Shown piece by piece: positions 39,789 through 47,629 of a stretch of DNA of 64,000 nucleotides (within the stretch, counting starts at the first letter, position 1; each line of letters starts with the position of its first letter). The notes below the pieces were generated by a model. That model did not search any database. It had not been told where the DNA came from and saw nothing but the letters and a program-made list of their open reading frames with translations. Position numbers and translations under genes: made by a program. The DNA lies in assembly GCA_937873155.1 (NCBI GenBank), contig CALMVZ010000025.1:62001-126000 (forward strand), written 5' to 3'. This DNA comes from an uncultured Bacteroidota bacterium. GTDB lineage: Bacteria > Bacteroidota > Bacteroidia > B-17B0 > Aurantibacillaceae.

Positions 39789-40856
39789 ATGTTTATGACC
39801 AAGAGAGAAAAAATAAAAAACTTTGATGCAAATAGTATCGGTGATACAACAGCGGGCATGTTCGGATTGCCTTTTACTTTAGATGAATGTGAAACGGTTC
39901 TGATCCCTGTACCATGGGAAGTTACTGTAAGTTATGGCGGCGGAACTGCAAACGGACCAAAAGCAATTCACGAAGCATCTTACCAGGTTGATCTTTATGA
40001 TCCGATGGTGAAAGATGCATGGCATTTGGGAATTGGAATGGATAAAGAGAATAAGGCGATTCGTGCTAAAAGTAATACACTCCGTAAAAAAGCAGAAGCG
40101 TTGATCAATGCAATGGCTTCAGGAAAGGATGTGAGTAAGAATAAAGTTCATCAAAAGTCAATTAAAGAAATTCACGAAGGTTGTTTGTGGATGAACAAAA
40201 CTGTAAAAGAAAGAGTGGAATATTACCTGAAGCAAAATAAAATTGTTGGTTTAATTGGCGGCGATCATTCAACACCATTAGGAATGATGCAGGCCTTAGC
40301 TGATAAATTCGGAAATTTTTGTGTGTTGCAAATTGATGCGCATGCTGATCTTCGGGTAGCTTATGAAGGTTTTGAGTTCTCGCACGCTTCTATAATGTAC
40401 AATGCTCTAAAAATAAAGCAAGTTGAAAAGTTAGTTCAAGTGGGAATAAGGGATTATTGCCAGGAGGAATTAGATATCATCAACAATTCAAAAGGCCGTG
40501 TAAAAACTTTTTTCGATCGCGATATAAAACATACAATGTATAACGGCGATTCGTGGGACAGAATTTGCAATCGCATCGTAAGCGAATTACCACAAAAGAT
40601 CTATTTAAGTTTTGATATTGATGGCCTTGATCCGAAATTATGTCCGGGAACAGGAACACCTGTAGCAGGCGGTTTTGAAACGGAACAGGTTTTATTCTTA
40701 TTAGAGAAAGTCGTAAAATCCGGCAGGCAAATAATCGCTTTTGATATCAATGAAGTTTCTCCTACAAAAGGTACCGATTGGAATGAGAATGTAGCTGCTC
40801 GTTTATTATATCGTATTGCCAATATGGTAGCGATGAGTAACGGGAGGAAGGCCTAA
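39789..40856 (+). CDS. Arginase/agmatinase family hydrolase
   Basis: A 355-residue ureohydrolase. The manganese-binding motifs are GLIGGDHSTPLG (His), LQIDAHADLRVAYEG (Asp, His, Asp) and YLSFDIDGLDPKLCPGTGTP (Asp, Asp). The N-terminal VTVSYGGGTANGPKAIHEAS fits the substrate-loop region. Family members remove urea from arginine or agmatine, or act on formiminoglutamate; the exact substrate cannot be assigned. Its stop codon abuts the stop of the convergent nucleotidyltransferase gene. Confidence 0.9.
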   Translation: MFMTKREKIKNFDANSIGDTTAGMFGLPFTLDECETVLIPVPWEVTVSYGGGTANGPKAIHEASYQVDLYDPMVKDAWHLGIGMDKENKAIRAKSNTLRKKAEALINAMASGKDVSKNKVHQKSIKEIHEGCLWMNKTVKERVEYYLKQNKIVGLIGGDHSTPLGMMQALADKFGNFCVLQIDAHADLRVAYEGFEFSHASIMYNALKIKQVEKLVQVGIRDYCQEELDIINNSKGRVKTFFDRDIKHTMYNGDSWDRICNRIVSELPQKIYLSFDIDGLDPKLCPGTGTPVAGGFETEQVLFLLEKVVKSGRQIIAFDINEVSPTKGTDWNENVAARLLYRIANMVAMSNGRKA

Positions 40857-41327
40857 CTACTTTCTATATTTCTGAATTCTTTGAAGCTCATCAATGTCAG
40901 CCTTATCTTTAGACCTGCCGGTGGTGATTTTTGAAGCGATCAAATGTTTAAAATTAATGAAAGGAACTTTCAGGCCCTCAATGTCTGCAATTTCTTTTTG
41001 TTTATCAGCTTCATCATATTCAATTCCTGAAATTCGGGTTAAACAATCCACACGTTCCGGTTCTTCCCAAAAATGAAAGGCGTTGTGCTTTGTAAAATCA
41101 AAGCTCTCAACATATTTTATACCTTCTTCCTGAAATCCTTGATGTCTTAATACAGGAATTAATTTGGTTTTATTTTCGTTGCTCGGTTTTAACCAAAGAT
41201 CCATATCACCTGTAGTGCGTCGGTATCCATAATAAATTACTGCATAGCCTCTAATTAAAATAAAGTCAACGTTAGCTTCTAATAATTCCTTGATTAATTG
41301 CTGATGTTTTTCTATGAAAATATTCAT
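40857..41327 (-). CDS. Nucleotidyltransferase (MNT/AbiEii-like fold), putative toxin-type partner
   Basis: A 156-residue minimal nucleotidyltransferase: VDFILIRGYAVIYYGYRRTT followed by GDMDLWL, with the G-x-A-Y-G-x-x-R-x-T-x-D-x-D pattern whose two aspartates bind metal. It overlaps by 4 nt a short upstream gene encoding a conserved helical protein. Such pairs behave like toxin-antitoxin or defence modules, but this is inferred from layout. The usual second glycine is replaced by R-G-Y, and activity is uncertain. Confidence 0.75.
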   Translation of the reverse strand: MNIFIEKHQQLIKELLEANVDFILIRGYAVIYYGYRRTTGDMDLWLKPSNENKTKLIPVLRHQGFQEEGIKYVESFDFTKHNAFHFWEEPERVDCLTRISGIEYDEADKQKEIADIEGLKVPFINFKHLIASKITTGRSKDKADIDELQRIQKYRK

Positions 41328-41584
41328 CCCTTATCCACAATTATTTCGTTCGATGGCTTTCGCTCTCGTAAGCTTTCCTGCGTAAAACCATATACCTGTA
41401 AAATTAATCGGACCGTATCTTTAATTCCTTGAATAGGATTTTTTTCAGCCGCTTCTTTTGCATTATGTTCAGCTTCCTCCTCGAAAGATTTAAAAAAAAC
41501 AATTCGGCTCTTCCCCTCGCCATAAGAAACACCGGGGTCATTCAACTCATTCTTGCCTTTTTTATTTTCGTCTTTCTCGTCCAT
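41324..41584 (-). CDS. Small acidic protein paired with the nucleotidyltransferase
   Basis: An 86-residue, highly charged protein with a low-complexity N-terminus (MDEKDENKKGKNELND) and a conserved-looking segment (SRIVFFKSFEEEAEHNAKEA, GIKDTVRLILQVYGFTQES). Its stop codon overlaps the start of the nucleotidyltransferase gene (ATGA-type), so the two are translationally coupled. I recognise this pair from other Bacteroidota but know of no function. The ATG at 41584 gives the shortest credible start. Confidence 0.6.
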   Translation of the reverse strand: MDEKDENKKGKNELNDPGVSYGEGKSRIVFFKSFEEEAEHNAKEAAEKNPIQGIKDTVRLILQVYGFTQESLRERKPSNEIIVDKG

Positions 41585-41653
41585 TAATAATACCAAGGTA
41601 TAAATTTTGTGAAGAAAAATGAAATAAGAGTGTGATTTTAAGTTTTTTTGTAT

Positions 41654-41992
41654 TTAATAGAGTTTCTTAGCCGCTTTCACTATCTCATTTAATGTTTTTA
41701 TCGGAAGATCCTTTTCAGGATTCAGGTAGATCACTTTTATTTGTTTACGGCCTTCCTGTTCTAGTTTCGGATGTTTCATCAAATGTCCTTTCATAAAACC
41801 AACATATAAATTTTTCTCTTTCGATGACACGCTCAAATAACAAAATGGTTTTCCCCTGAAAAAATACATAGCGGTCATGTATTTGTATTGCTCATCAAGC
41901 CCTTGTTCTATCAGCCACTTTCTTAAGAACAACATGCAACTCTGATGCGGTTCCGGTTGCTTTGCAAAATAATTCTCTAAAGGATTCAGCAT
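41654..41992 (-). CDS. DUF1801/YdhG-like protein
   Basis: A 112-residue protein of the DUF1801 fold (PHQSCMLFLRKWLIEQ, MTAMYFFRGKPFCYLSVSSK, LYVGFMKGHLMKHPKLEQEG). Family members are small cytoplasmic proteins with no agreed reaction. Its ATG is directly behind the trmB stop codon, so it is in the same transcript. Confidence 0.85.
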   Translation of the reverse strand: MLNPLENYFAKQPEPHQSCMLFLRKWLIEQGLDEQYKYMTAMYFFRGKPFCYLSVSSKEKNLYVGFMKGHLMKHPKLEQEGRKQIKVIYLNPEKDLPIKTLNEIVKAAKKLY

Positions 41993-42661
41993 TTAGTTTA
42001 TTTTAAAACAAACGTATTTTATTTTCTCGCCTTTATCAGTGAAGAGTTTTTCGTAATGTGTTTTAATGTTGATGAGTTCTTCTCTTCCGGCAGGACAATT
42101 ATTATAAAGATCATTTGTAGTAAATACTATTGGAAATTTATTTTCCGCAATAACCTCTAAAGTATATTCATAAAAACCGGTACTATCCGTTTTCAGGTGG
42201 ACCAATCCGCCCGGTTTTAAAAACTTCTTGTAGCGGTTAATAAAGAGCATATTGGTCAAACGTTTCCGCGTTCTTGTCTTTTGTGGTTGAGGATCAGGAA
42301 AAGTGATCCAGATCTCACTTACTTCATTTTCGCTGAAGCAGTGTTCGATAAAATCGATCCGTGTTCTTACAAAAGCAACGTTATTTAGTTTCAACTTCAA
42401 AGCTTCTGTCGCACCCGTCCAAATGCGGTTGCCTTTTATATCAACGCCAATATAGTTTTTAGCGGGATTGTTTTTAGCAAGGCCTACACTGTATTCGCCT
42501 TTTCCGCAGCCAAGCTCTAATACAATAGGATTTTCGTTCTTAAAATAGTTTTTATGCCATTTACCTTCCAGGGGTAAACCGGCTTCTTTATTCTCGAAAT
42601 AAAGGGTAAAGCAATTGCTGAAACCATTGAAATCTTCAAATTTTTCGAGTTTTGAGGGCAT
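41993..42661 (-). CDS. trmB: tRNA (guanosine(46)-N7)-methyltransferase
   Basis: A 222-residue SAM-dependent methyltransferase. Motif I is VLELGCGKGEYSVGL, followed by YIGVDIKGNRIW, the catalytic-region motif SEIWITFPDPQPQKTRTRKR, and the C-terminal LVHLKTDSTGFYEYTLE. It makes m7G46 in tRNA variable loops. Length is normal. It precedes the DUF1801 gene and diverges from pyk. Confidence 0.95.
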   Translation of the reverse strand: MPSKLEKFEDFNGFSNCFTLYFENKEAGLPLEGKWHKNYFKNENPIVLELGCGKGEYSVGLAKNNPAKNYIGVDIKGNRIWTGATEALKLKLNNVAFVRTRIDFIEHCFSENEVSEIWITFPDPQPQKTRTRKRLTNMLFINRYKKFLKPGGLVHLKTDSTGFYEYTLEVIAENKFPIVFTTNDLYNNCPAGREELINIKTHYEKLFTDKGEKIKYVCFKIN

Positions 42662-42742
42662 TTTTAATTACAATTTAATGACACAAATTTAAGCAGTTTA
42701 TAAATGAATTTAGCAATCTATTTACTACATTTAGTGCTTAAT

Positions 42743-44176
42743 ATGAGCTCATTATTCAACAGAACTAAAATTGTAGCCACCATGGGTCCGGCTACAGCCG
42801 ATATAGCGGTATTAGAACAAATGTTCATCCAGGGCCTTGATATCTGCCGCATCAATTTTTCGCATGGCGATTACAAAGCTGTTGAAGATACCGTAAATAA
42901 TATCCGCACCCTAAACAAAAAATTAAATTATCACGTAGGTATCTTAGCCGACTTGCAAGGCCCGAAATTAAGGATCGGTACAGTGAAAGATAATAAAGTG
43001 ATCCTGGTGGAAGACAAAACCATTACTATCACTACACAGGAATGCGAAGGAGATGAGAACAGAATTTACATTACCTATCCACAGTTCCCGAAAGATGTTA
43101 AAGTCGGGGAAACGGTTTTGATCGACGATGGTAAATTACATTTATTGGTAACTTCTACTAATGGAATAGACGAAGTAAAGTGTACTATTATGATCGGCGG
43201 AACTCTCTCTTCCAAAAAAGGAGTAAACCTTCCGAATACAAAAATTTCATTACCATGTTTAACGCCGAAGGATCTTAAAGATCTTGATTTCGCATTGGAA
43301 CATGATTTTGATTGGATAGGATTATCATTTGTACGTTCAGTAACAGACATCGCCGATTTAAAGGATATCATTTATAAAAAAGGAAAACGGGCAAGAGTAA
43401 TTGCAAAGATAGAAAAACCTGAAGCTATTAAAGAGATAGATAATATTATTGATGTAACGGATGGTATCATGGTGGCCCGCGGTGATCTTGGCGTTGAGTT
43501 GCCAATGGAGCAGGTGCCGATGCTGCAAAAAATGATGGTGCAAAAATGTATCCAGGCTTCGAAACCGGTTATCATCGCTACCCAGATGATGGAGAGCATG
43601 ATCACCAGTTACACACCAACACGTGCTGAAGTGAACGACGTTGCCAATGCAGTTATGGATGGGGCAGATGCTGTAATGTTAAGCGCAGAAACTTCAGTAG
43701 GAAAATATCCTGTCAAAGTTATTGAGATCATGCGCCGCATTATTACCCAGGTTGAAAACAATGCCGATACAATTTACTACCGCGAACACGCTCCCGAAAT
43801 AAAAACGATAACATACGTAACGGATAGCATTTGTTTCAATGCATGTCAGCTGGCACATCATTCGGGGGTGCAGGCTATCATCAGTATGACCAATAGCGGC
43901 TACACGGCATTTAAATTAGCCAGCCACCGCCCGAAAGCACATATATATATATTCACTGATAATTTATCTTTGCTTACTACTCTTAGTTTAGTGTGGGGTG
44001 TCCAGGGATTTTATTATGACAAATACGAGAGCACGGATCAAACCATATCCGACCTGATCAATTTTGTAAAACAAAGAAAGCTCGTAAAACAAGATGACCT
44101 TGTAATTAATATAGCAAGTATGCCAATGAAAGAAAAAGGGCGTACAAATATGATGAAGTTAAGTCATGTTATTTGA
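42743..44176 (+). CDS. pyk: Pyruvate kinase
   Basis: A 477-residue glycolytic enzyme making ATP and pyruvate from PEP. Visible motifs include TKIVATMGPATAD, ICRINFSHG, LADLQGPKLRIG, the active-site lysine/metal segment ARVIAKIEKPEAIKEI, DGIMVARGDLGVELP, and PTRAEVNDVANAVMDGADAVM. Length is typical. The ATG at 42743 is preferred because an upstream in-frame start adds a stretch not found in the family. It is the first gene of a tight operon with the SGNH hydrolase (3-nt gap) and the fusion protein. Confidence 0.95.
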   Translation: MSSLFNRTKIVATMGPATADIAVLEQMFIQGLDICRINFSHGDYKAVEDTVNNIRTLNKKLNYHVGILADLQGPKLRIGTVKDNKVILVEDKTITITTQECEGDENRIYITYPQFPKDVKVGETVLIDDGKLHLLVTSTNGIDEVKCTIMIGGTLSSKKGVNLPNTKISLPCLTPKDLKDLDFALEHDFDWIGLSFVRSVTDIADLKDIIYKKGKRARVIAKIEKPEAIKEIDNIIDVTDGIMVARGDLGVELPMEQVPMLQKMMVQKCIQASKPVIIATQMMESMITSYTPTRAEVNDVANAVMDGADAVMLSAETSVGKYPVKVIEIMRRIITQVENNADTIYYREHAPEIKTITYVTDSICFNACQLAHHSGVQAIISMTNSGYTAFKLASHRPKAHIYIFTDNLSLLTTLSLVWGVQGFYYDKYESTDQTISDLINFVKQRKLVKQDDLVINIASMPMKEKGRTNMMKLSHVI

Positions 44177-44179
44177 TCT

Positions 44180-44755
44180 ATGAATTGGGAAACTATTTTA
44201 TTTATTGGTGACAGTATTACAAACGGTGCGAGATCGTACCTTTCATTTGCTGAATACGCGGGAGAAATACTTGAAAAGAAAACAGGTAAATCATGGAATG
44301 TCATGAATTTCTCAAGCAATGGGATCACAGTTAATGAGCTTAATAAGTTAGTGACTCAAAATTTTGCTGCTTTATCTGCGTGCAATTCTTCCCTTGTGGT
44401 TGTGTTAATAGGTACTAATGACGCCAAGGAGCATACTAATGAAGAGGATTTTAAGATCGCGTACAACCAGTTGCTCATCAAAGCCAAGCTACTCGCGCAA
44501 AATAAAAATGTTCTGGTCATTAAATTACCTCAGTTCCAAAAAGGTATCATGTTGCCGTATCAATTGAGCATGAATGAATATGTTGACAGGTACAATGAAA
44601 TAATTTCAGAACTGGTTAAAAAGCATAACACGTTCTTCACCGAAATCAAGTGCGGACCGGAACATTTTTTTGATGGTGTGCACCTGAATAAGGCCGGCGC
44701 TTTGCATTTCGCAACAGGTATTTCCGAATTAATTCTTTCAAAACGGGGAATTTAA
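44180..44755 (+). CDS. SGNH/GDSL hydrolase
   Basis: A 191-residue lipase/esterase-like hydrolase. Block I is FIGDSITNGARSY (catalytic Ser in GDS), the Gly and Asn blocks are NFSSNGITVNEL and VVVLIGTNDAKEH, and block V is FFDGVHLNKAG (Asp-x-x-His). Family members cleave ester or acetyl groups on lipids, sugars or peptides. It has no signal peptide, so it is cytoplasmic. It lies 3 nt upstream of a sugar-epimerase fusion, which makes a sugar O-acyl substrate plausible but unproven. Confidence 0.88.
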   Translation: MNWETILFIGDSITNGARSYLSFAEYAGEILEKKTGKSWNVMNFSSNGITVNELNKLVTQNFAALSACNSSLVVVLIGTNDAKEHTNEEDFKIAYNQLLIKAKLLAQNKNVLVIKLPQFQKGIMLPYQLSMNEYVDRYNEIISELVKKHNTFFTEIKCGPEHFFDGVHLNKAGALHFATGISELILSKRGI

Positions 44756-44758
44756 ATT

Positions 44759-47095
44759 ATGAATTGTATTGTAGTTGTTTTTGGCACGCGCCCGGAGTTT
44801 ATTAAATTATTCTCTGTAATTGAGCAGCTGAAAAGAATAAAGAACACCAGGATCATCATCGTAAATGCGAATCAACAGCCGGATCTGCTGGAGCCTTTGT
44901 TAAGCTATTATAAATTCAGGCCTGATCATACACTTAAAGGAGTAAATGGTTCTGGCCTGTTACAAAGTGTATATAAGATCGCTGATCAGCTTAATGAAGT
45001 TGTAAAGAGCATTCTTTCTGAGAACGAAGTTGATTTTATTTTAGCCCAGGGTGATACGAACACTGTTCTGGCCACTTCAATAGTAAGTCGATATAACAAA
45101 ATAAAATTCGCGCATGTTGAAGCGGGATTAAGAAGTTTTTCAGACAGCGATCCGTTTCCTGAAGAAATGAACAGAAAGCTGGCCGGTCATGGCGCATTCG
45201 TTCATTTCGCGCCGGATAAAATAGCAATTGCTAACCTTCAAAAAGAAAAGATAAAGGATAATATTGTTTTAACAGGAAATACTATCGTAGATTTTTTAAA
45301 AAGTCATTATAAAATAAAAAAACAAAAGCGGGATACAATTTTAATTACCTTGCACAGGAGGAATAACAAGGAGTACAGATCTAAAAAAATTCTTAATATT
45401 TGTATCGGGTTAGCGACCCGGTACCCAAAGTACAATTTCCTGTGGGTACAACATCCTTCAGCGCCTGACAATAAACAACCAGAACTCTGTATTTCCAATT
45501 TTAAACATATTCAACCTTTAAATCCGGAAGAATTATTAAAGTTGTATAACCAAACTGCGGTAATCATTACAGATTCCGGAGGAATGCAGGAGGAAGGTAT
45601 TTCATTAGGAATACCTGTATTGATAACCCGTAATTTTACAGAACGGCCGGGAGGCATCATTAATAAAAAAAGTTTTTTGACAGGAAATGCAGGCGAACAG
45701 TTAGAACACTTATTTGAGAAGGTAATTTCTAAGTGGAATTATTCTGAAAGCAATTTGTTTGGCAAAGGGAATGCTTCAGTTAGGATCCGTGAATGGTTTG
45801 AAAGATATTTTAAAGAGAAAAAGATCTATGACGTAGCTTTTCTTGGTTTTGGGCCTGCAGGTTCAGGGGTAATGATAAATATGTTACAAAGGAATCTGAC
45901 CACAAGGCTTAAGAAGAAGAAAATTGTGATACTTGATAAGTCAGATAGTATTTTGAAGGGAAATATTACCTCTTACCATATTAACAGCGATACGTATGCT
46001 AAGACCTTTACTGAGTTTGTGGATAATATAAAAGATCCGGCAGCAAAAAAACTGTCAGGAAAGGCGTCTTATAAAAAATTGAAAGCTATTGATGGAAATG
46101 TAGCTCTGAAGAAGGCGGATGAATTTTTATCTGATGCTTCAGCTATTTATTCGAAGGTGATCGGAAAACTTAGGAATGTAGATCTTAGAAATAAGGAAAT
46201 TGCACAAAGGATAATTTGTTCTAATAATGGATTCAGGATACGCTCTATAGCAAGCAATGGTTCCTTTTTTACTGAACACGAGTATCATGCGAAAAAGATC
46301 GTGATGGCTTGCGGAGGCGTACAGGACAGATCAGAGATCTTGAATCGTAAGATAGGAAGCTCAACAATGAATTTATTGAATTATGCGGAGAAAGTTATTT
46401 ATACTGATGATCTTTTCAGAGGGAAACAAAGCAGCAATTTAAGTAAACAAAAAAAACCGTCTGTACTTATCATCGGAAGTTCACATAGCGCTTTTACTTC
46501 AACTGTATATCTAAAGAAATATTTCCAGGAAAAGAAGATTATTAATTATAGTATAAAGATCATTTACCGGTCGATGCCTAAACCTTTCTTCTTAACTCTT
46601 GAAGAGGCGCATAAAAATGGATTTACTGATTATGGTACTGATGATACTTGTCCGCTAACCGGACGGGTGAACCGGTTATCAGGATTAAGATTCGAAGCCC
46701 GTGAACTTTTCCTGAATTTAATAAAGGCCGGAAAAGCAGATAAAGTAGCGCTAAGTGAAATACCTTCCGGCGATACAGAATTGCAGGATGTATTGGAACG
46801 TGCAGATATTATTATTCCGGCTTTCGGATATATTCCTAATGCTGTAGAGGTGATCGGTCAGAATGGAGAATCCGTAAAACTAAATATCGGTATCGGAAAG
46901 CGTTTTGTAAATGACAAATGCCAGGTATTAGATATTAATGAAAATGTAGTTGAAAATATTTTTGGCGTTGGGTTAGCCTCAGGTTTTGTGCCTTCCGGAA
47001 AATTAGGGGGCGAAAAGAATTTTAAAGGACAAACGAATGGGTATTGGCTATACCAAAATGGTGTCGGAGAAATTATAGCTGACCAGGTGTTTTGA
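44759..47095 (+). CDS. Fusion: UDP-GlcNAc 2-epimerase plus flavin-dependent N-monooxygenase-like domain
   Basis: A 778-residue two-part protein. Residues 1 to about 350 are a non-hydrolysing UDP-GlcNAc 2-epimerase (WecB type): FGTRPEFIKL, LAQGDTNTVLA, AHVEAGLRSFSD, PFPEEMNRKLAGH, ITLHRRNN and TDSGGMQEEG keep the known active-site residues. From about residue 357 a flavoprotein follows: FAD-binding FLGFGPAGSGVMINML (about 362), NADPH-type Rossmann VLIIGSSHSAFTST (about 570), and an ATGY-like DIIIPAFGYIPN, as in class B N-hydroxylating monooxygenases. I know of no described protein with this fusion. It is 3 nt behind the SGNH gene. A role in making an N-oxidised or modified aminosugar is speculative. 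Confidence 0.82.
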   Translation: MNCIVVVFGTRPEFIKLFSVIEQLKRIKNTRIIIVNANQQPDLLEPLLSYYKFRPDHTLKGVNGSGLLQSVYKIADQLNEVVKSILSENEVDFILAQGDTNTVLATSIVSRYNKIKFAHVEAGLRSFSDSDPFPEEMNRKLAGHGAFVHFAPDKIAIANLQKEKIKDNIVLTGNTIVDFLKSHYKIKKQKRDTILITLHRRNNKEYRSKKILNICIGLATRYPKYNFLWVQHPSAPDNKQPELCISNFKHIQPLNPEELLKLYNQTAVIITDSGGMQEEGISLGIPVLITRNFTERPGGIINKKSFLTGNAGEQLEHLFEKVISKWNYSESNLFGKGNASVRIREWFERYFKEKKIYDVAFLGFGPAGSGVMINMLQRNLTTRLKKKKIVILDKSDSILKGNITSYHINSDTYAKTFTEFVDNIKDPAAKKLSGKASYKKLKAIDGNVALKKADEFLSDASAIYSKVIGKLRNVDLRNKEIAQRIICSNNGFRIRSIASNGSFFTEHEYHAKKIVMACGGVQDRSEILNRKIGSSTMNLLNYAEKVIYTDDLFRGKQSSNLSKQKKPSVLIIGSSHSAFTSTVYLKKYFQEKKIINYSIKIIYRSMPKPFFLTLEEAHKNGFTDYGTDDTCPLTGRVNRLSGLRFEARELFLNLIKAGKADKVALSEIPSGDTELQDVLERADIIIPAFGYIPNAVEVIGQNGESVKLNIGIGKRFVNDKCQVLDINENVVENIFGVGLASGFVPSGKLGGEKNFKGQTNGYWLYQNGVGEIIADQVF

Positions 47096-47548
47096 TCACA
47101 TTGATTTTCCTTTAGGGCGATAAGCTTCTATTTTTCCGTTCTTGATATTCTCCAATGCAATAGTTAGTGTATCAACGTATCGTTTGTTATTGAAATTCTG
47201 ATGATAGATCAGGATCTTTCCGCCTTCTGCTTTAGAGACAATAGCTGTATGTTTTGGGAAGCTCATGCTGCGGTTCGGGAACATGAACTTTACATTGCTG
47301 AATTGTAAAATGTCTGCCGGTTTCAAAACTTCTTTTTTGTAGTCGATCTTATCTCCATAACCAAATGGCGGAGTCCAATCGGCACCAACACTGTTCAATG
47401 CTGCATTCGCCAGATCCCAGCATTCACCGCGATCAACTTTCTTGCCCATGTTGCTTTTACAAAATTCAAGAATTTTCCCTGCCACCGGAACGGTTTGGAA
47501 AGAAGAAAAGACAATAGCCCCGATAAATATTAAAACTAATTTCTTCAT
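47096..47548 (-). CDS. Secreted NlpC/CHAP-like protein, putative cysteine hydrolase
   Basis: A 150-residue protein with a signal peptide (KKLVLIFIGAIVFSSFQTVP) and a compact fold with GKKVDRGECWDLANAALNS (possible catalytic Cys), FPKHTAIVSKAEGG (His) and YHQNFNN. The Cys-then-His spacing resembles NlpC/P60 or CHAP peptidases of peptidoglycan. The similarity is weak, so it is a suggestion. Its stop codon abuts that of the fusion gene (TGATCA). Confidence 0.6.
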   Translation of the reverse strand: MKKLVLIFIGAIVFSSFQTVPVAGKILEFCKSNMGKKVDRGECWDLANAALNSVGADWTPPFGYGDKIDYKKEVLKPADILQFSNVKFMFPNRSMSFPKHTAIVSKAEGGKILIYHQNFNNKRYVDTLTIALENIKNGKIEAYRPKGKSM

Positions 47549-47593
47549 CTTTTTTATAACGCTAAAACAATAATTAGTTACACTTTCGTTCTC

Positions 47594-47628
47594 ACACTAA
47601 ACACTAAACACTAAACACTAAACACTAA
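47594..47628. repeat. Five tandem copies of ACACTAA
   Basis: A perfect heptamer tandem repeat of five units, between the S9 peptidase stop and the start of the secreted NlpC-like gene (which share a strand). Related ACACTAAAC words occur near 37.49 kb. Likely a slippage-prone spacer without function. Confidence 0.85.
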
Positions 47629-47629
47629 A

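Noticed and set aside
47594-47628. The ACACTAA repeat as a regulatory phase-variation tract
   Set aside because: It lies after the S9 stop codon and is not in a promoter or coding frame that would switch; slippage is more likely to be silent.
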